Of a DNA stretch of 64,000 nucleotides, positions 34,265-47,899 are shown piece by piece. The notes beneath the pieces were generated by a model, which did no database searches, was not told the origin of the DNA, and saw nothing but the letters and a program-made list of their open reading frames with translations. This DNA is from Pseudoscleropodium purum (lineage: Eukaryota > Streptophyta > Bryopsida > Hypnales > Brachytheciaceae), in assembly GCA_963969395.1 (NCBI GenBank), contig OZ017803.1, positions 8,246,001 through 8,310,000 on the forward strand. Reading direction: 5' to 3'. A program made the translations under genes and the position numbers. Position 1 is the first letter of the stretch; every line of letters begins with the position of its first letter.

Positions 34265-37200
34265 TCAAAGAGTGCTCCCTAGATCACTAGATAGCTGTAG
34301 AATACCCAGCATTTGCAGGTAAGGGTTTTCCAACAGCTTTTCATTGTTGCTCTGCTCAAGCCAACAAAACAAAATTTGTGAACATTCAGATAGGAGATGA
34401 ACTCTGAATAAGGCTTCCAGATAAACAACAGAATGAGAACAATGAGATGCAATGCACCAAATGTACCTGTTGAGCTTTAAAGACTAGATTATGAAGCATG
34501 TGCTGATATTCCTCAGGCTGTTCTCTCATCATTCTCTTCAGTAAAAATGCAGATGTGTAATAAGCAATACGAGCATCAGAATCGTCCAAAAGCCCCCTGC
34601 AAAAAGTTTTTTTTATCACCATGAGCTTACATACCCCTTGAAGAATAAGAAGACTACATAACACACTATGAGAAACATCCAGAAAATACTGAAGAGAATT
34701 ACAACACTTAATCCTTAAAACATATGCGCAAGACTGCAGAAGACAACGTTACAATTGAGGACTGAAATTTAGAGTGTAGTTCAAATACCTGAAAAATTCT
34801 TCGCCACCAACCTCTTCCAAGGCAGCTTGGTATGTACTACACTTCCCAATGAGCAGCAATAGAAGTGCTGCTCGAACATCACATGCTCCTCCCTGTACTA
34901 TTCCTCCTCCTCTACTTCCAACAGAAACCCCAAGTGCCACGTCTTCATTAGCAGAGCTTGCAAGCTGCATAAGAGGCCAATAGAGAAGAGCAGTTGGCAT
35001 ATTGGCTACCAAAGACTTTGGGGACGCAGCCTGTCCGTTAAGTAACATCGTAGCCAATGAACTGTCCTGCCCATTGTTGAGCAAGCTGGTAATGTTACCA
35101 TTCAAATTTATGAGATTGTTACTGATCATGTTGTTACTGTTGGCACTCCGGTCTGGTATAGAACTATCTGAGCTTTTTTCATGTTCTGGTGTGGTAGTTG
35201 TTTCTTTGCTAGATGATGAACTCTCCTCAACTTGGGGCCATTTCACACATAACTGAGCAAACATCATGTTGCACATCTGCACAGACAGTTAAGACCTGAT
35301 CAATACACCTGTGAATTGACAGTCTCCTAAGTATAAAAGATCCTCAAGGTTGTCCATATATTATACAAACTAACCGTTCTTTCTGAGCAGAGTTACCAAG
35401 TACGGATGGCAGCAAAAGCGACTTTGAAGAGACCGGCATTGGAGATATTGAAGAGGCCTTGCCTGCAGAATATTGATGCGGTCAGTATCATTAGCTGAAA
35501 TGACTTGCCACAAAGCTCCATTCATGAGTCCCAACATTGCAAGTGCACGGTCTTGAGCACCAGTGCTTCTGGACCCATCCTTGGCTTCCCCATCTCCTGC
35601 ACCATTGGGGGGCTCCAGTTCCAACCCTGGTCTCTGACAGTGCAATAAGAGCTTTTCAAGTATAAGAATGAAACCCCGACGTACGACCGGCTGTTTCGCT
35701 TTAAGCAGACCGCATAGCAGCCGGGCGGCTGATGATATAGTAGGTGTCTCGGTTGCCTTTTCAGGAGAACCTGATTCAATAGCTCGTTCTAGGCGACCAA
35801 GAAGAGAGAGTTGTCTCTGCAGGGCGTGAGTATTCAATTTACTCGACTGTTTAGAACCTCCACGAGCCATTTCCGCACAAAGAAGCTCAAGTAGCCATGA
35901 ATATCCGTTGGAACGGCAGATAGAATGTGGCGAGTGGAGAAGAGTTCTAAGTGTAGTCCAAGCCTTGGTGACCACTGCTGGCTCGAGTATTCTATCACGG
36001 GAAATAGGGCTGCTACCTCCACCAGTGTCCACATTGGTAAACCCCTCACTTATCATAGTCACTTTAATCAGATGCTCAAAACTAGGATCAGTGTGCACGT
36101 GTATGGAAGCAAGCATGTCCAACGATGCCGCAATATTATCCAACAACTGCAAAAAGACCAACACATAGTAAGTCAGTTCTTGAGAAACGAAGTTACATGA
36201 CGTTTGGGACATCAATTCACAAGTAACAAAATTAAGTCCTTAGTCTGATTTTCACAAATCAACAAAACTACAGGACAATCGCTCTAGGAATTGAAACTAA
36301 CGAAATGAGGTAGTGATGCAACAGCAGTATGGAGCTCAAAGTCGTTCAAATCATAAACCAAAACCTTCTTCATGCACACGAGAATGGCCATTACTACATC
36401 CACGATATAGTGCTGAACAGAAGCATGACCTTCAAAATACAATCATATGTACCTGAGCGTTCAGACGTCCATTGGTCACATCCCGAGCCATGGCTGTGAC
36501 TATGGACTTGGCAATGCTTTCACCAACGCCCTGTAAACCCTGCTTAAAGGCTAGAGCAAAGGATTCAGGGGCATCGGCTAAGCACAACGCTGACACAACA
36601 GCTTGCACTTCTTCAATACTCGGAGGCTGTTGCTCACTGATAACTGCGGCTTCCAGTAGATCATGAAGGACAAAGTCTAAAAGTACTGCAAACAGATTTC
36701 GTTTTGTTTCTGCGGTTTTGGCCCTTGCATACTGCATAGACAACAGTTTACACTCTAATCAAAGGTCATCACATATTGCTTAGACAAGAATTCATAGTTC
36801 CTGATATTATATAAATGACCAAATCATTTCTAAAATATGCGAACATGGGGCTTAAGAAAGAGTATTGCATAAATTTAAGTAGTCACGCACTGATGACTCG
36901 CTCGATTAAGAACCAAGACTCAGAATTAAGACTTTCCTAAACCTCCACAAGAAAACTCTATGAAGCACTATAGACGAACATTTTCAGGAGTCTACGGTGT
37001 AAAAATTGATACGTTTGGGAAATTAATGTTAGAGGTAGGGGAATTACCTCATTGCACATGATCTCAATCCCACCCATGAGAGACAGCTGGTCCATGTCAA
37101 GAGATACTTTGCTAAGTTCTCCGGCTACTACTACAGGCTGGCGATACAGAAGATTGCATGCCATGCGTATGAGGCGGCAGTGTACTTCATCAGCCCAGGC

Positions 37201-40200
37201 GTGCATCCAGCTTACCTCCAACAGTGAGCTTAACACCTGTTCCATAGGTTCTCAGTATGCTACTGCAAAAATATTCTTTGCACTCACTTGCACCCAGTTA
37301 TCACAATCTCAGAACTTCCAATTCATGACGACTTTAAAGTCATGCCGAACACAAACGAACACCTCACATTGTTTCTCAGGACTACGAACATTTAGCACCA
37401 CTCGAGTGAAATATGAAAGATGGACTGCAGAACCTTTAGGAGCTGAACCCAAGATAAGCGTCATCACTCCTACCGTAAAGTAAGAAATAATACTTCATCT
37501 TAAACAAAAGATGGGCAAGGCTTAAGATTCTGGTGGATATGAAAAAGGAATACAGGGGAACATACCCTAATATCTAGTCCATCCAATCTTCTTCTGCAAA
37601 TGCGTCCACTGTCACAAACCAAGTACAAGAGGCAGCTCAATGCAGCTGACCAAACTCCCTCCTCCGTCTCGTCAGCCTGCGAGAAAAGCAAACAGCCCGT
37701 ACTTCAGATGTGAATCGTCTTAAACTCTGCAGCCACTGAGCAATTCCATGTCATACTGCATCCATTTGATACTTTAGCCACCTCTGAAGATAGGCTCCTG
37801 CTATGATATCCACGTAAAATTACACACCGAACCCGCAGGGGTGTGCCTCCCAGGTTTACTTCCCTGTGCATAAACAGCTGGATGCTAATTGCACCCTTGT
37901 TCACATTTTCACCTCTAGGATAGAGCACCACAGAGGTATTGGCATTCCACTAACCCCCCAAAGCATTTCAGTTGTAACTGTCCAGACAGACTAGTAGTTG
38001 GGTGATAAGAGGGATATGCATAATATTAAAATAAAACCCAAAGAGTAGAGGAGAAAATCTCATACCTGAACAAGATAGAGAAGCATTTCGCACACAATAT
38101 CCAGCAACCAGGATTCAAAGATTCCAACGGCTGCAGGGGTTCCTTTGTCCGGCTTCTCAACACCTTTGACTCCATTTTCTTGATAAGTCCTCTCCTTCTC
38201 TCCGCCAGCCAAATCTCCTGCTGACAATACTGATGAAAATGAACCACCCGTCAAAGCAGACGGCTGACTGGGTTCTTCAGCACAAGATTGATCCTCACTT
38301 TGCGTTGGCTCCAAAAGGTGAGCATGGACGCCAAGGTTGAGTACCAAATCAAATGCACGAACTCTGACCGCTGCCTGTGTCGAGCTCAACATTCCCTGGC
38401 AAGTAAACAGATTGCAACATCCTATCAAATAGGAACAAGAAAAAACAGATGCAGAAATACGTACGCTTATGTGCTATTAGGATTTTAGATTATCAAAACT
38501 ACGGGACTATCTGAAGTTGTTTTGGTAATTCACAAATTGCAGGTACAAACAGCACAGTATCAAAATATCCCTGAACCCCACAAATAGAAATGCCTCATTA
38601 TGAAAAAGCTAGAAGGTCTCACTCAGTACCTGTAGCAAAGACAAAGTGAGTGGGGCTGCAGCTCGGGAATCTGCCATATACCTGAAAATACATCACAAAT
38701 AAGTTCACGCATACTAAGTTTGCCTAAAGTACAAAAAAGAAAACAGACAACAACAAGGCCGATCAATAGCAAGGACAACAGGAAGTCAACGATGTGAACG
38801 AGTATTGGGTACCGTAACTCCCAAAAGCTCTTCCAGCACATATTGCTAACGATACCCCATGAAAAGAACAAACTCATCAAAGACAGCCTACGGATACACC
38901 CTTCCAACACACCAATATGACTCTAATAACCAAAGAATGATATGTGCAACCTACATATCAATAAGAAGCTTGATAAGGACGCTTGCAGCAACATCAGCAG
39001 CTTCCACCGGCACTTTGCCAGCCTGAGCACCATGGGCCGGAGTAGAGGCAGTACTCCCAGATGTGATCGCCTCGGCACACACAGCTGATACAACTTCCTC
39101 CATCTCCGCCTCACTTAATTTCAAAGGTTGCTGCTCACTGTGTTTGCATTTAATGCACAAGTAGCCAAGGATAAGTACCCAAGATAACGCAATATAATCC
39201 CTTACATAAGCAAAACGGTGACTAATTACTCAAGCATAAGCTGGTTATGAGGCATCAGGTGGACAATGCAAAATGCAACACTCAAAGTAGTTCCATATAA
39301 TGCATATGCGTAGTCGGTCATTCCGTTCTAAAAACATTCACCTGTAGTAGCGATACTGAAACAAAGGTCGAGCCCTTCTACGTACAGTGCCTGCAGCGCC
39401 TTCTCCATCCCTGACGATTTCAAAAACCAATAAACGAAGCACACATCTAAGACGAAAATTTTCATTTTGAGCTCACAGAAGCTCAACTGAAATAATGAGT
39501 TAAGAAATTGTGGTCTATACACCACAGCCCACCACAGCTAAGGAGGATGTCCAACTAGAAGTCTGAAAGAGTGTATCAACTGACCTATGAAAGTTTGCGT
39601 CAGTAGGAAGCAATGCAAACTAGTTGTGAACAACACGAATGAAGAGAGAACACTTCCGCACGACAAAGTTAGATGAATGTACCATCGCGGGGATGGTGTG
39701 TTTTTCCTCTTTGCAGCGGCAATAGCTCGAAGATGGGATTTCGCAGCACCATGATCTGTTACAGAAGTCAAAGCAGATGGCCGGAGCAACTGTTCCGTAA
39801 TACCCCCCTCCACACTTGTAGCCTTCACCTTCTCACCCTGCTCTACATGGTAGAAGGCAGTTAAATACCATTCACATGCAGGACAATTTTAAGAACCTCA
39901 TCCGTAATCCAAACACCCACATGGATCTGAATCCTCCCTCAGAGATGAAAATGGAAGAACAGAAATCTCAAAGTAATCTTCTAGCATTGGTTTTAGGTGT
40001 AACCTTCTTAATGGCAGGTCCGGTATCCTTGCGATCCATCCCTCGAAGCAGAAGAGCAGCAGCTCCTTGCTCTCCGAGATGAGGCAAACGCTCCACATGT
40101 GGCCTTGCAATGAACCCACTGCCTTACCAGACAACACATTCCAAGAACGAAGTTCCACATACGGATATTGAGTGCTCCAGAATAACAACGGTAATTCGTA

Positions 40201-42582
40201 ACAGCGGCAAAACTTGTAACAATACACTCACAGAAATTTCAAAATGGGAAGGTAAAATGGAATGACTACTACCTGTCCAACATTACCGGAGAAGGTACCC
40301 ATGAAAGCTGACTCGAACTGCCTGCCCACCGCCACCTCAGCACATCCACAGCAATATATTGTGAATCCAGGTCCTCAACTACTTCCAGCCCTTCCATGCC
40401 GCTTACTGCCGTTTTGGATCCATTCCGATTTTCTGCCATTCCTCGTTTAATGCCCCCAGGTCGCGGGGAGCTCGTAGATGCCGGTGTGAGGGGTTTAGAA
40501 AGGCTTGGCGAACCAACCCCACCATAACCATGGTTTGGCAAGTGTCGCAAAACCAAGGCACGGACAAAATTTAGTGACTTGACGAGGGAAGCGGAGGCAA
40601 ACGTGGAGGTTGTGATACCCGGTGACATGCCACTACCGCGGAAGCTAGACATGTCACCGGGTTGCACCCAAGGGAGGGATAACTTGCTAGCAGGCTCTGT
40701 GACGGAGTTGCATTCAGCAATAATACCCACACAAAACGCATCAATCTGCCGAAGAGTGGACAATCGCGGAAAATATCTGGTAGCATCAGGCAGTTTGTCA
40801 GGTCTACTCATATATATGTTCCTTGGCAACACAATCTTTCACGCGTCATTGCGGCCACACCTTCATCACCATCTCGTCATTTGCAATCACTATACCCACT
40901 ACCTGTGAGTTACATTCATTGTTATCACAACAAGGAACTTCTTACGTTAAGCCATGTATTATTCCTACAGTGAGCAAGGACTCTCAACAATAACGTCATC
41001 TTTAAACAAAAGACTTAGTAAGTCTTTCCGACTTCAGGGTATAGACAGTAGTCATCCCTAAGTAATTTAAAAAGAGGATATAAAGACGAGGTCACAGGCG
41101 TACCTAAACAGATACTTCTTGAGAAGTGAAACACACTTGGTAATGACTGGTGGGCTGCAAAGATAACACATAACCACAATCGGCGGTTATTAGAAATAAG
41201 TGCTCAGTGGATCACATACGCAAGGGGCCATTTTGGTCCACTCAAGCCTACCGCACCGTTGAAACCCTTTCTTAAACATGGCAAGATATCGAGAGGTTAT
41301 TGCAACAAATTATGGCATCGTTTCATGGAACTAATCCACATCAAATATCGAATACAATGCCACGTAGCAATGAGTAACACCTGGACAGGCATCATGTGTC
41401 CATCCCACATCCAGGTTGCAAGTGTTCTCTAACGTTACCGTTGATGTACTTTAGGTGTGTAACTACTCACGAATTCTCCTTGTTTCTATGCATTTTCTGT
41501 ACCAACGATCCACATAACCGAAAAGACTTTGAAATATAAAAGAGATGAATAACTAGAAGTTAAACAAACCTGCGACCTCTCTCAGCCAGAGCATGTTCAA
41601 TCAGCACGCTGTAAGCTGAGTCAACCGTCACCGAATTCGCAAGGTAGTCCTGCAAAACCCCAAGGTGGTCTTACTGCAGTGACTCACAGCGGCAGTTCAC
41701 ATCCTAGAGAGCGTGATTGAAGAAACTTGGAATCTTCGTAATATGGATACCACCAATCAATGGAGACAAATAGGGCTTCCCCTTACCATTCAAGGGCTCA
41801 CAAAATTGTACAAAAGTAAGCGAACTTCAGGTCATACATTCGACCTAGACCTTGCCTGACACTCGAACAACCATTTTCGTTCCCAGCTCACGCTGAATGA
41901 TACGAAGCAATCGTATTGTTAAGTTCCAAACCTCCACTGTTTTCATTGAAATTCTCATCATTATGAAACAAAGATTGAACTAAAACCAAATTAGTCCCGT
42001 CTATTTATCAGGGCACAGGAGTGAAGTTTTCCACATTCCATGAAGATTACTGGAACGAGTGGAAGGGTGTGAGACAGTGATGGAGGCAACCTATGAAGGT
42101 CATAATCGAAGAAAACATACCTGCACAGTGCGGAGAGCTTCCGTTGGAGAAACGTGATGTGAGGATGATAGGCAATCTGCCACAGCGCGCCTCAGAGGCT
42201 CAGGATGCTTTTTGGCTTGCTGGCGTGGTCGCTGACTGCCTCCAGGAACACGCCCGCCTCTTCCACCAAGACCCAGGTTATCGCGGTGACTAGGTCCCCC
42301 CGAGGAAGAAGCAGGGGCACCCTCGGCCAGAACAACAGCTCGGCCGCTCATGGACCTTTCCCGTCTCAGTGCCCCTTCCTGCTCCGTCAACGACATCCTG
42401 CCGAACTTTCGCAGAGACCCTGAGAGCCTCTTGAAGAGGTCGCCTCCTGTTACTTCACTTCCATTCTCATCGAATCGTCTTCCTCCGTCCTCCAAGAAAA
42501 CTGCCACCACAATCTTTCCACTCTCCCAATCTGCTACCCTAAAGGGAACCAGTCCTATATACTCACACAAACGCTTAACCAA
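34265..42582 (-). CDS. Conserved plant helical-repeat (ARM-like) protein, At3g12590-type, 17 exons
   Basis: The family is plant-specific, about 1,200 residues, predicted alpha-helical; I know no firmly assigned function. The exon order matches my memory of Arabidopsis At3g12590. Exons: 42582-42121, 41649-41570, 41154-41104, 40806-40287, 40069-40004, 39837-39683, 39410-39342, 39137-38955, 38681-38630, 38395-38066, 37676-37566, 37236-37048, 36731-36453, 36146-35463, 35276-34789, 34596-34467 and 34351-34265. They total 3,936 bases, a multiple of three, without stops. Diagnostic blocks are EPLRRAVADCLSSS, SAYSVLIEHALAE, AFDLVLNLGVHAHLLEP, WSAALSCLLYLVCD, AALLLLLIGKC, EVGGEEFF, AYYTSAFLLKRMM and ENPYLQMLGILQLS at the C-terminus. 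Intron 14 is GC-AG. ATG 42582 gives 1,311 residues; ATG 42351 (MSGRAV) gives 1,234 and fits the family N-terminus better. Start 40806 could be 40803, and the donor at 40003 (GTTACA) is weak. It is the only apparently intact conserved gene here. Confidence 0.88.
35277..35462 (-). other. GC-AG intron 14 of the helical-repeat gene
   Basis: The exon ends NILQ (CAG) followed by GCAAGG; the next exon opens with MCNMMF after TGTGCAG. No GT donor fits the conserved join DRINIL-x-MC, and CAG|GCAAGG is a typical non-canonical GC donor. Confidence 0.7.
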
Positions 42583-43450
42583 AAGCTCTCTCCATTCGCA
42601 CGTCCCACAGAAAACCAGTTCACCGCCAGATCACCGAAGATTGGCATCAGTCTTGCCACAACAAGAACAACCCTAATTTCCGGCTTCCAACTAAATCCAT
42701 ACCAGCACAAAACTCTCCTGCATCTCACAAAAAATCACGCCACTCCTGAATCACACCTTCCCGATTCCCAATCTAATAATGCTGAACTCGGATCCCAAAT
42801 GCCAGAGTCACAAATTTCCCAAACTCTCCAATTCGCGAAGTACGCAATTCCATAACACCAATACGATCGCCTTCAACGTGCAAATTGACTTCTTCCTCCA
42901 CAATAAGCGTTGACCGTACGCTTGCAACCCGTGCACACCACCATCTCGCCAATCCCGCCTTCTCCCAGATTCACCTCCGAAACACTCCGCAATATCCTGT
43001 GAAAATCACCGTATCCCATACTCGCGTGACCTAATCCCTCCGCCACAACATTTCTTCCTTCTCGTCCCCCTCACGAAACGCATTCATCGCCTAATCGTAC
43101 CAAATCAAACCTCAACTCAACACTAAACCAAAACTGAAACTAAAAACGCAAAACGCAACCAAAACCTGAGATGTGAAAATAAGAGGGAAGCGCCGAGAGG
43201 GAATGATGAGAGTTACTCAATCTTTCACTATTCAGCGATAGACTGATTGAAAAAAAGAAGGAAAATGGAAAGGGGAGGCGATAAGTGAGAGAGAGATGGT
43301 GGAGCGAACCCTAATTGTTGCGGGAACCCTAATGCAGAATGGTGTGGGAGAAGTGGCGATGGTGATACCTCACAGAGCTGGCCGGAGATGAGGCGAAGAA
43401 GATGGAGCTCAAGCTTAGCCGGGAAGCGGGGGACTTTCAGTTCTGCAATG
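42583..43450. promoter_or_regulatory. 5' UTR/promoter region of the helical-repeat gene
   Basis: About 870 bp with balanced base composition, a GAGAGAGA-rich stretch near 43285-43300 and several out-of-frame ATGs. Beyond about 43450 the DNA becomes AT-rich. The transcription start and promoter elements cannot be fixed from sequence alone. Confidence 0.4.
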
Positions 43451-45069
43451 ACGGATGGATGTAAGAAAGTTGGATGATAAATTCATATTCTCTTTTCGTT
43501 GGGAGACTGAGCTGTTTACAGTTGGGACTGTCAGTCGTTTGGGAATTGTCCAATGGCAGTGCTGCGAACATTTCAAAGGGGGTAGAATTTATTTATTTTA
43601 AATTTTCCCTTGCTTGTCTTGGATGTAAAAACTTACATGTCCCTATTTTAGGCCGCCAATTTTGTATTTTATATGTTGTCACCTCGATAATTCAAAGTTT
43701 ACAATTCAAAATGTGAATTCAAAATTTTCAAATTTCATCATTTGCAATAATTAATTTGTTCTTGCTTTTTTCCCTATATAAAAATTTGAAGTGAAGTTCT
43801 AAATTTTGCCCCTCTCATAGAAGGTTTGTTTGTGTAACACTAGTATAGTGTTAGTCCATTGGTTTGGGTTTTGCTCTTGGAATCCTAGCTCAATTTCATT
43901 AAGATTTGGATTATTGTGGGAGCTCACCCTAAGCCCTTTCAAGAATTTTGACCTAGAATATTGTTGAAATACATCTGAAAATTTTAGGTAGAGAAGGAAG
44001 TTAGAATGGTATTCCAAAAAATCATGAAAAATAATTATACAATTTTTATATTAAAAGAAGGTTGCATCATGATTTCATCAGTCACTTTTTCAATCACTCT
44101 TATAATAAATCAAGAATACTATGCAACCATTTTACTTAATCATAAGATGTTTTTGGAATTTTTAAAAGCATTGAAATTAGAAGAATTATTTGAATTCAAT
44201 ATGTCACTTTACAAAAATAAATATTTTGACATTCATATGACTTTAGAGTATGGTGGCATTTTGAGGCTCCTAGTTGAAATTGCTCAAAGTTTTGTCCATC
44301 ACAATTTTAAAAACTTCAAATAAAAGGCAAAATAATATATTTGAAGAAGTCATTTACATCAATAATTTTAATTCAATTTTCTTTAAATGATAATTTAAAA
44401 ACAAAACAAAAATTATGTGACATACAAATGTTAAGTGGCTATGGCAAAAATTCCAATTGAAGTATTCATAAAAAGATACCATTTATTCTATCATTTCCAA
44501 CAAAGAACCAATTCAATCACAAAGATAATTTTTTAACTTAAAAAATTTCATAACTTTTTTGATCTATACAAATAGGGGGCTTAGATGAGCAACAAAAGTT
44601 GTAGTGATATTTATAGTCTCCATCTAAAAAAGGTTAAGAATTTAACAACAATAGAATATATTCAACTCAACCATTTATAAACAATAATGAATTTAATTAA
44701 TTGTTAGACAATGTTCTATTCTCCATCATTCTCTTTTATATGATTTGATCATTTAATCATCTTAATTTTTCCTTTTATAAATTTTTCTATCATTTTCATG
44801 ATATCACTTGATGATGTTGAAGTCCCTTGTCTACACAACTTAAAACAAATTGTACTATAAATTGAAATAACTTGCAACAATTTTTATTTTAAAACCTATC
44901 AAACTCTAGAATCAATTTAAAGCAAATCAATGACATAGTAATAAACTTAACAAATTTTATTGTTGCATAGAATTTTAACAAGTTAATCGCTAGAAGAAAA
45001 ATGTATCTATCATAATCAACTAAAATGCCACTAAGTATCCTATACAACTATCTTGCTACTATAGCCCTC

Positions 45070-45250
45070 TTTATTTGCAGCAAATCTTATGTCGTTGTTT
45101 TAAGTCATTGTTTTATATCAATAGAACTTTTATATTTGCAATAGATCTTATATCATTGTTTTAAGTCATTGTTTTATATCAATAGTATTTTTTTATTTGC
45201 AACAAATCTTATGTCATTTTTTTAAATCATTGTTTTATATCAATAGTACC
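45070..45250. repeat. Three-copy tandem repeat, about 60-bp unit
   Basis: Each unit reads TTATTTGCARCAAATCTTAT.. and ends CATTGTTTTATATCAATAG. Three copies are in direct orientation. Confidence 0.8.
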
Positions 45251-46034
45251 TCAAGCAGATTATTCCTTGTAATTTAAGGTATACACCTAAGTTAAGAGGG
45301 TATTTAAAGAGGTGCTATTTATTTTAATTATTATATTTAAGATGGCCATATTTTTACAAATTTTTTTATGAAGGGCATATTTCCAATCCCTTATGGTTTT
45401 TTAAGTGGAACCATCTTACATATAAAATTTCAATGTCTAATTTTTTCATGCACTCATCTTTCTTCACAAATTTTCACTTTCTTTTACTATATATATGTAT
45501 AGAATATACACTATGAAACCAACAATAACCAATTTAAATGCCATTGACCAAGTGGCAACTTTTAATAACAAATTTACCATTGAATACTTCATAATTCCTA
45601 TTAAAACCATCCTATAAAAATCTCATTCAATATGAGTGTGTTTAACACATATGGCTACAAAGATTAAAGATAAATGGACTACAAACTCTATCCTTGTATT
45701 GTACAATTTTCAGATTGTTGAACCCATTGATGTAAACCTCTCTTTACATGCAATGAGACAATTTTTACTACTTATAATTAATGTCTAGCATTTACACCAT
45801 TTTTATATATTTACACTACTAATTCTATGGTACAATTTTAGTCAACCTCCCTTCATTGTAAATTTTCTTAACTATGTTCATTTTATCATCTACGTAAAAT
45901 TATTTGTCCACATCTATACTTACTATATTATGAAAAATTGCACAATCCCTATTTGTCAAAGCTAACTTATTAATAAAAATTCCTACTACATGATGTTTTT
46001 ACATAACCTTATTTATGTATGTATATACACACAC

Positions 46035-46037
<3 letters not shown>

Positions 46038-46067
<30 letters not shown>

Positions 46068-46068
46068 C
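46038..46068. repeat. (TA)n microsatellite
   Basis: About 15 TA units preceded by a short CA-rich stretch. Confidence 0.85.
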
Positions 46069-47449
46069 GAGCATGTAGTATTTCATGAACCCTATAGTAT
46101 CCCCATATATTATATAAACTTTTCTTCCTTTGAATTAAAGTCATGAACTTTGTCTTTTAATTCACATAGTTTTCAAACAACTTGACATTGATCTCCCGAA
46201 GATTTGTACATTGTTTTAGTCACAAAGTAGTCACGAAATGAAGTAATAAAGATTGTTTTAGTAGCAAAACACTCATAGAATGAAGTGTAGGATTAAAATA
46301 GTTGTAATAGAGTTCAATTTAGAATGAATGTGAGCTATTCTCCATCCAATATTCATCACAATTGTCAACATGAACAAGTCTATGCTCTATGGAATTCATC
46401 AAGTCAATTTACAGTTGCAAAAAACAACTAGAAAACAATTCGGAAATGACTACAACCTTCAAATGACAACAATCATTTTCTACTCCATTCCTAGTCATTT
46501 CCAAAGTTGTTTCCTGATTGTCTTATATCAATTGTTCCATATCAATTGTCAAGAGTCCCATTAGGTTGGACATCTAAGACTTGTAAGTTGTTTTATTTAC
46601 ATGTAATGAATTTTGTTTAAAATAGAATTCTTAGATTTCTACACTTTGTTGATTGTTGCAATTTTTAGGTTTCCACAATTCCTAGATTTTTGTAGACTAT
46701 AGAAATCTACAAATTGTAGAAATACAAAGAATTATAAAGTTTCCAAAATCTATGAAATACCAATATTCAAAAATGTTCTAATCTAAATAGAAGCTAGATT
46801 TGAATTTTTGAAATCTACAAATCTAAAAGTTCCAAACAAGTCGCAATGAAGTCACAGATGAGTTGTAAACAAGTCATACATTAGTCACAAATGATTTGCC
46901 AACAAGTTGCACAACTCATCAATTAAGTGATTGACCTCATGTGGCAAAAATACCACATAAGCAACCATGTCAAAAGAGTTTGTCGATGAAGTTTCCAAGT
47001 AGGCTATTTGATGAAAAAAAAAACTTTTGTCTTTTGCAACTACTAGTCCACATGTGACTACACTTCTCTAAATTTATATCAATTGTAAATGTCCCATGCA
47101 ACTAAAACCAATTATTGTTCTTTGTAGTTGCAAAGTCCCTCATTTTCTTTTAGCGAAACATTACAACCAAAACAAAGTGTTGTCTTTTATATTTTGCATT
47201 GATTTTCTAGTTTGCACCCATTTTAGTTCAAGATTGTACAATGAAAGATGGCATTTTCATTATACACGTTTAAACATTTGAACCTTAATTTTCAATTTGT
47301 AAATTCTACGTCTATAATCTAACCAAAGTTAAATAAAAGTATAGAAATATACAATTGTTCTATAATAGACTCAATATTGTATTACTAAAAGAATGAATAT
47401 TTAATATATTTCAAAATTTTATTGTAACTAAACTTCAACGAATTGTTTG

Positions 47450-47890
47450 TCATCTACGTTCACGTCTATAAGTATTTTGGAATTGTTTAGACACCGATTT
47501 TTTTAAGCTTGCAAGTCCTTCAATTGTTTGTCGCCTTTGATTTCTTGAAACCCAATGGGCTTCAGAAAAACTACCTGCTTCATTTGTAAGCCAACTATGA
47601 TAGGAATCATCGTTTATTAGTTGTCTTAACTTTGAATCAGTTACCGCAATATCATATGTTTGAAAGTTATGTTTGGGTACAAATTTTGTCCCTGGCTCTC
47701 GAACTTTTGATAAATCAGCAAAAGTTGTAGTATACATTGTAATATCACAAAATTTATCTTTTGAAAATTCAATGTTTTCCACAAGATAACACATCTTTGC
47801 TGGAATTCGATTCCATTCTCTAAAATGGTCGTTATAGTTAGGGCAATAGGCAACAAATGCACGGTCTTGACTTACTTGAAAGTCTTCCAT
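47450..47890 (-). CDS. Hypothetical protein, 146 residues
   Basis: An ATG-started ORF with mixed, charged composition (W, H, R and C all present) stands out from the composition-driven ORFs around it. It has no signal peptide, membrane segment or motif that I recognise, and ends in a basic tail (RRERR). It may be one exon of a larger gene, or a transposon or pseudogene fragment. Confidence 0.35.
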   Translation of the reverse strand: MEDFQVSQDRAFVAYCPNYNDHFREWNRIPAKMCYLVENIEFSKDKFCDITMYTTTFADLSKVREPGTKFVPKHNFQTYDIAVTDSKLRQLINDDSYHSWLTNEAGSFSEAHWVSRNQRRQTIEGLASLKKSVSKQFQNTYRRERR

Positions 47891-47899
47891 TAAATTTTT

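Larger units (their letters stand above)
43451..47440. other. AT-rich region with no supported gene
   Basis: A 105-codon ORF at 44006-44323 (plus) is isolated and unrecognised; I do not regard it as a gene. Otherwise it holds AT-rich DNA with a short tandem array and a (TA)n run listed separately. Confidence 0.45.

Noticed and set aside
45070..45250. CRISPR-like array
   Set aside because: Three diverged direct tandem copies with no spacers, in eukaryotic AT-rich DNA.
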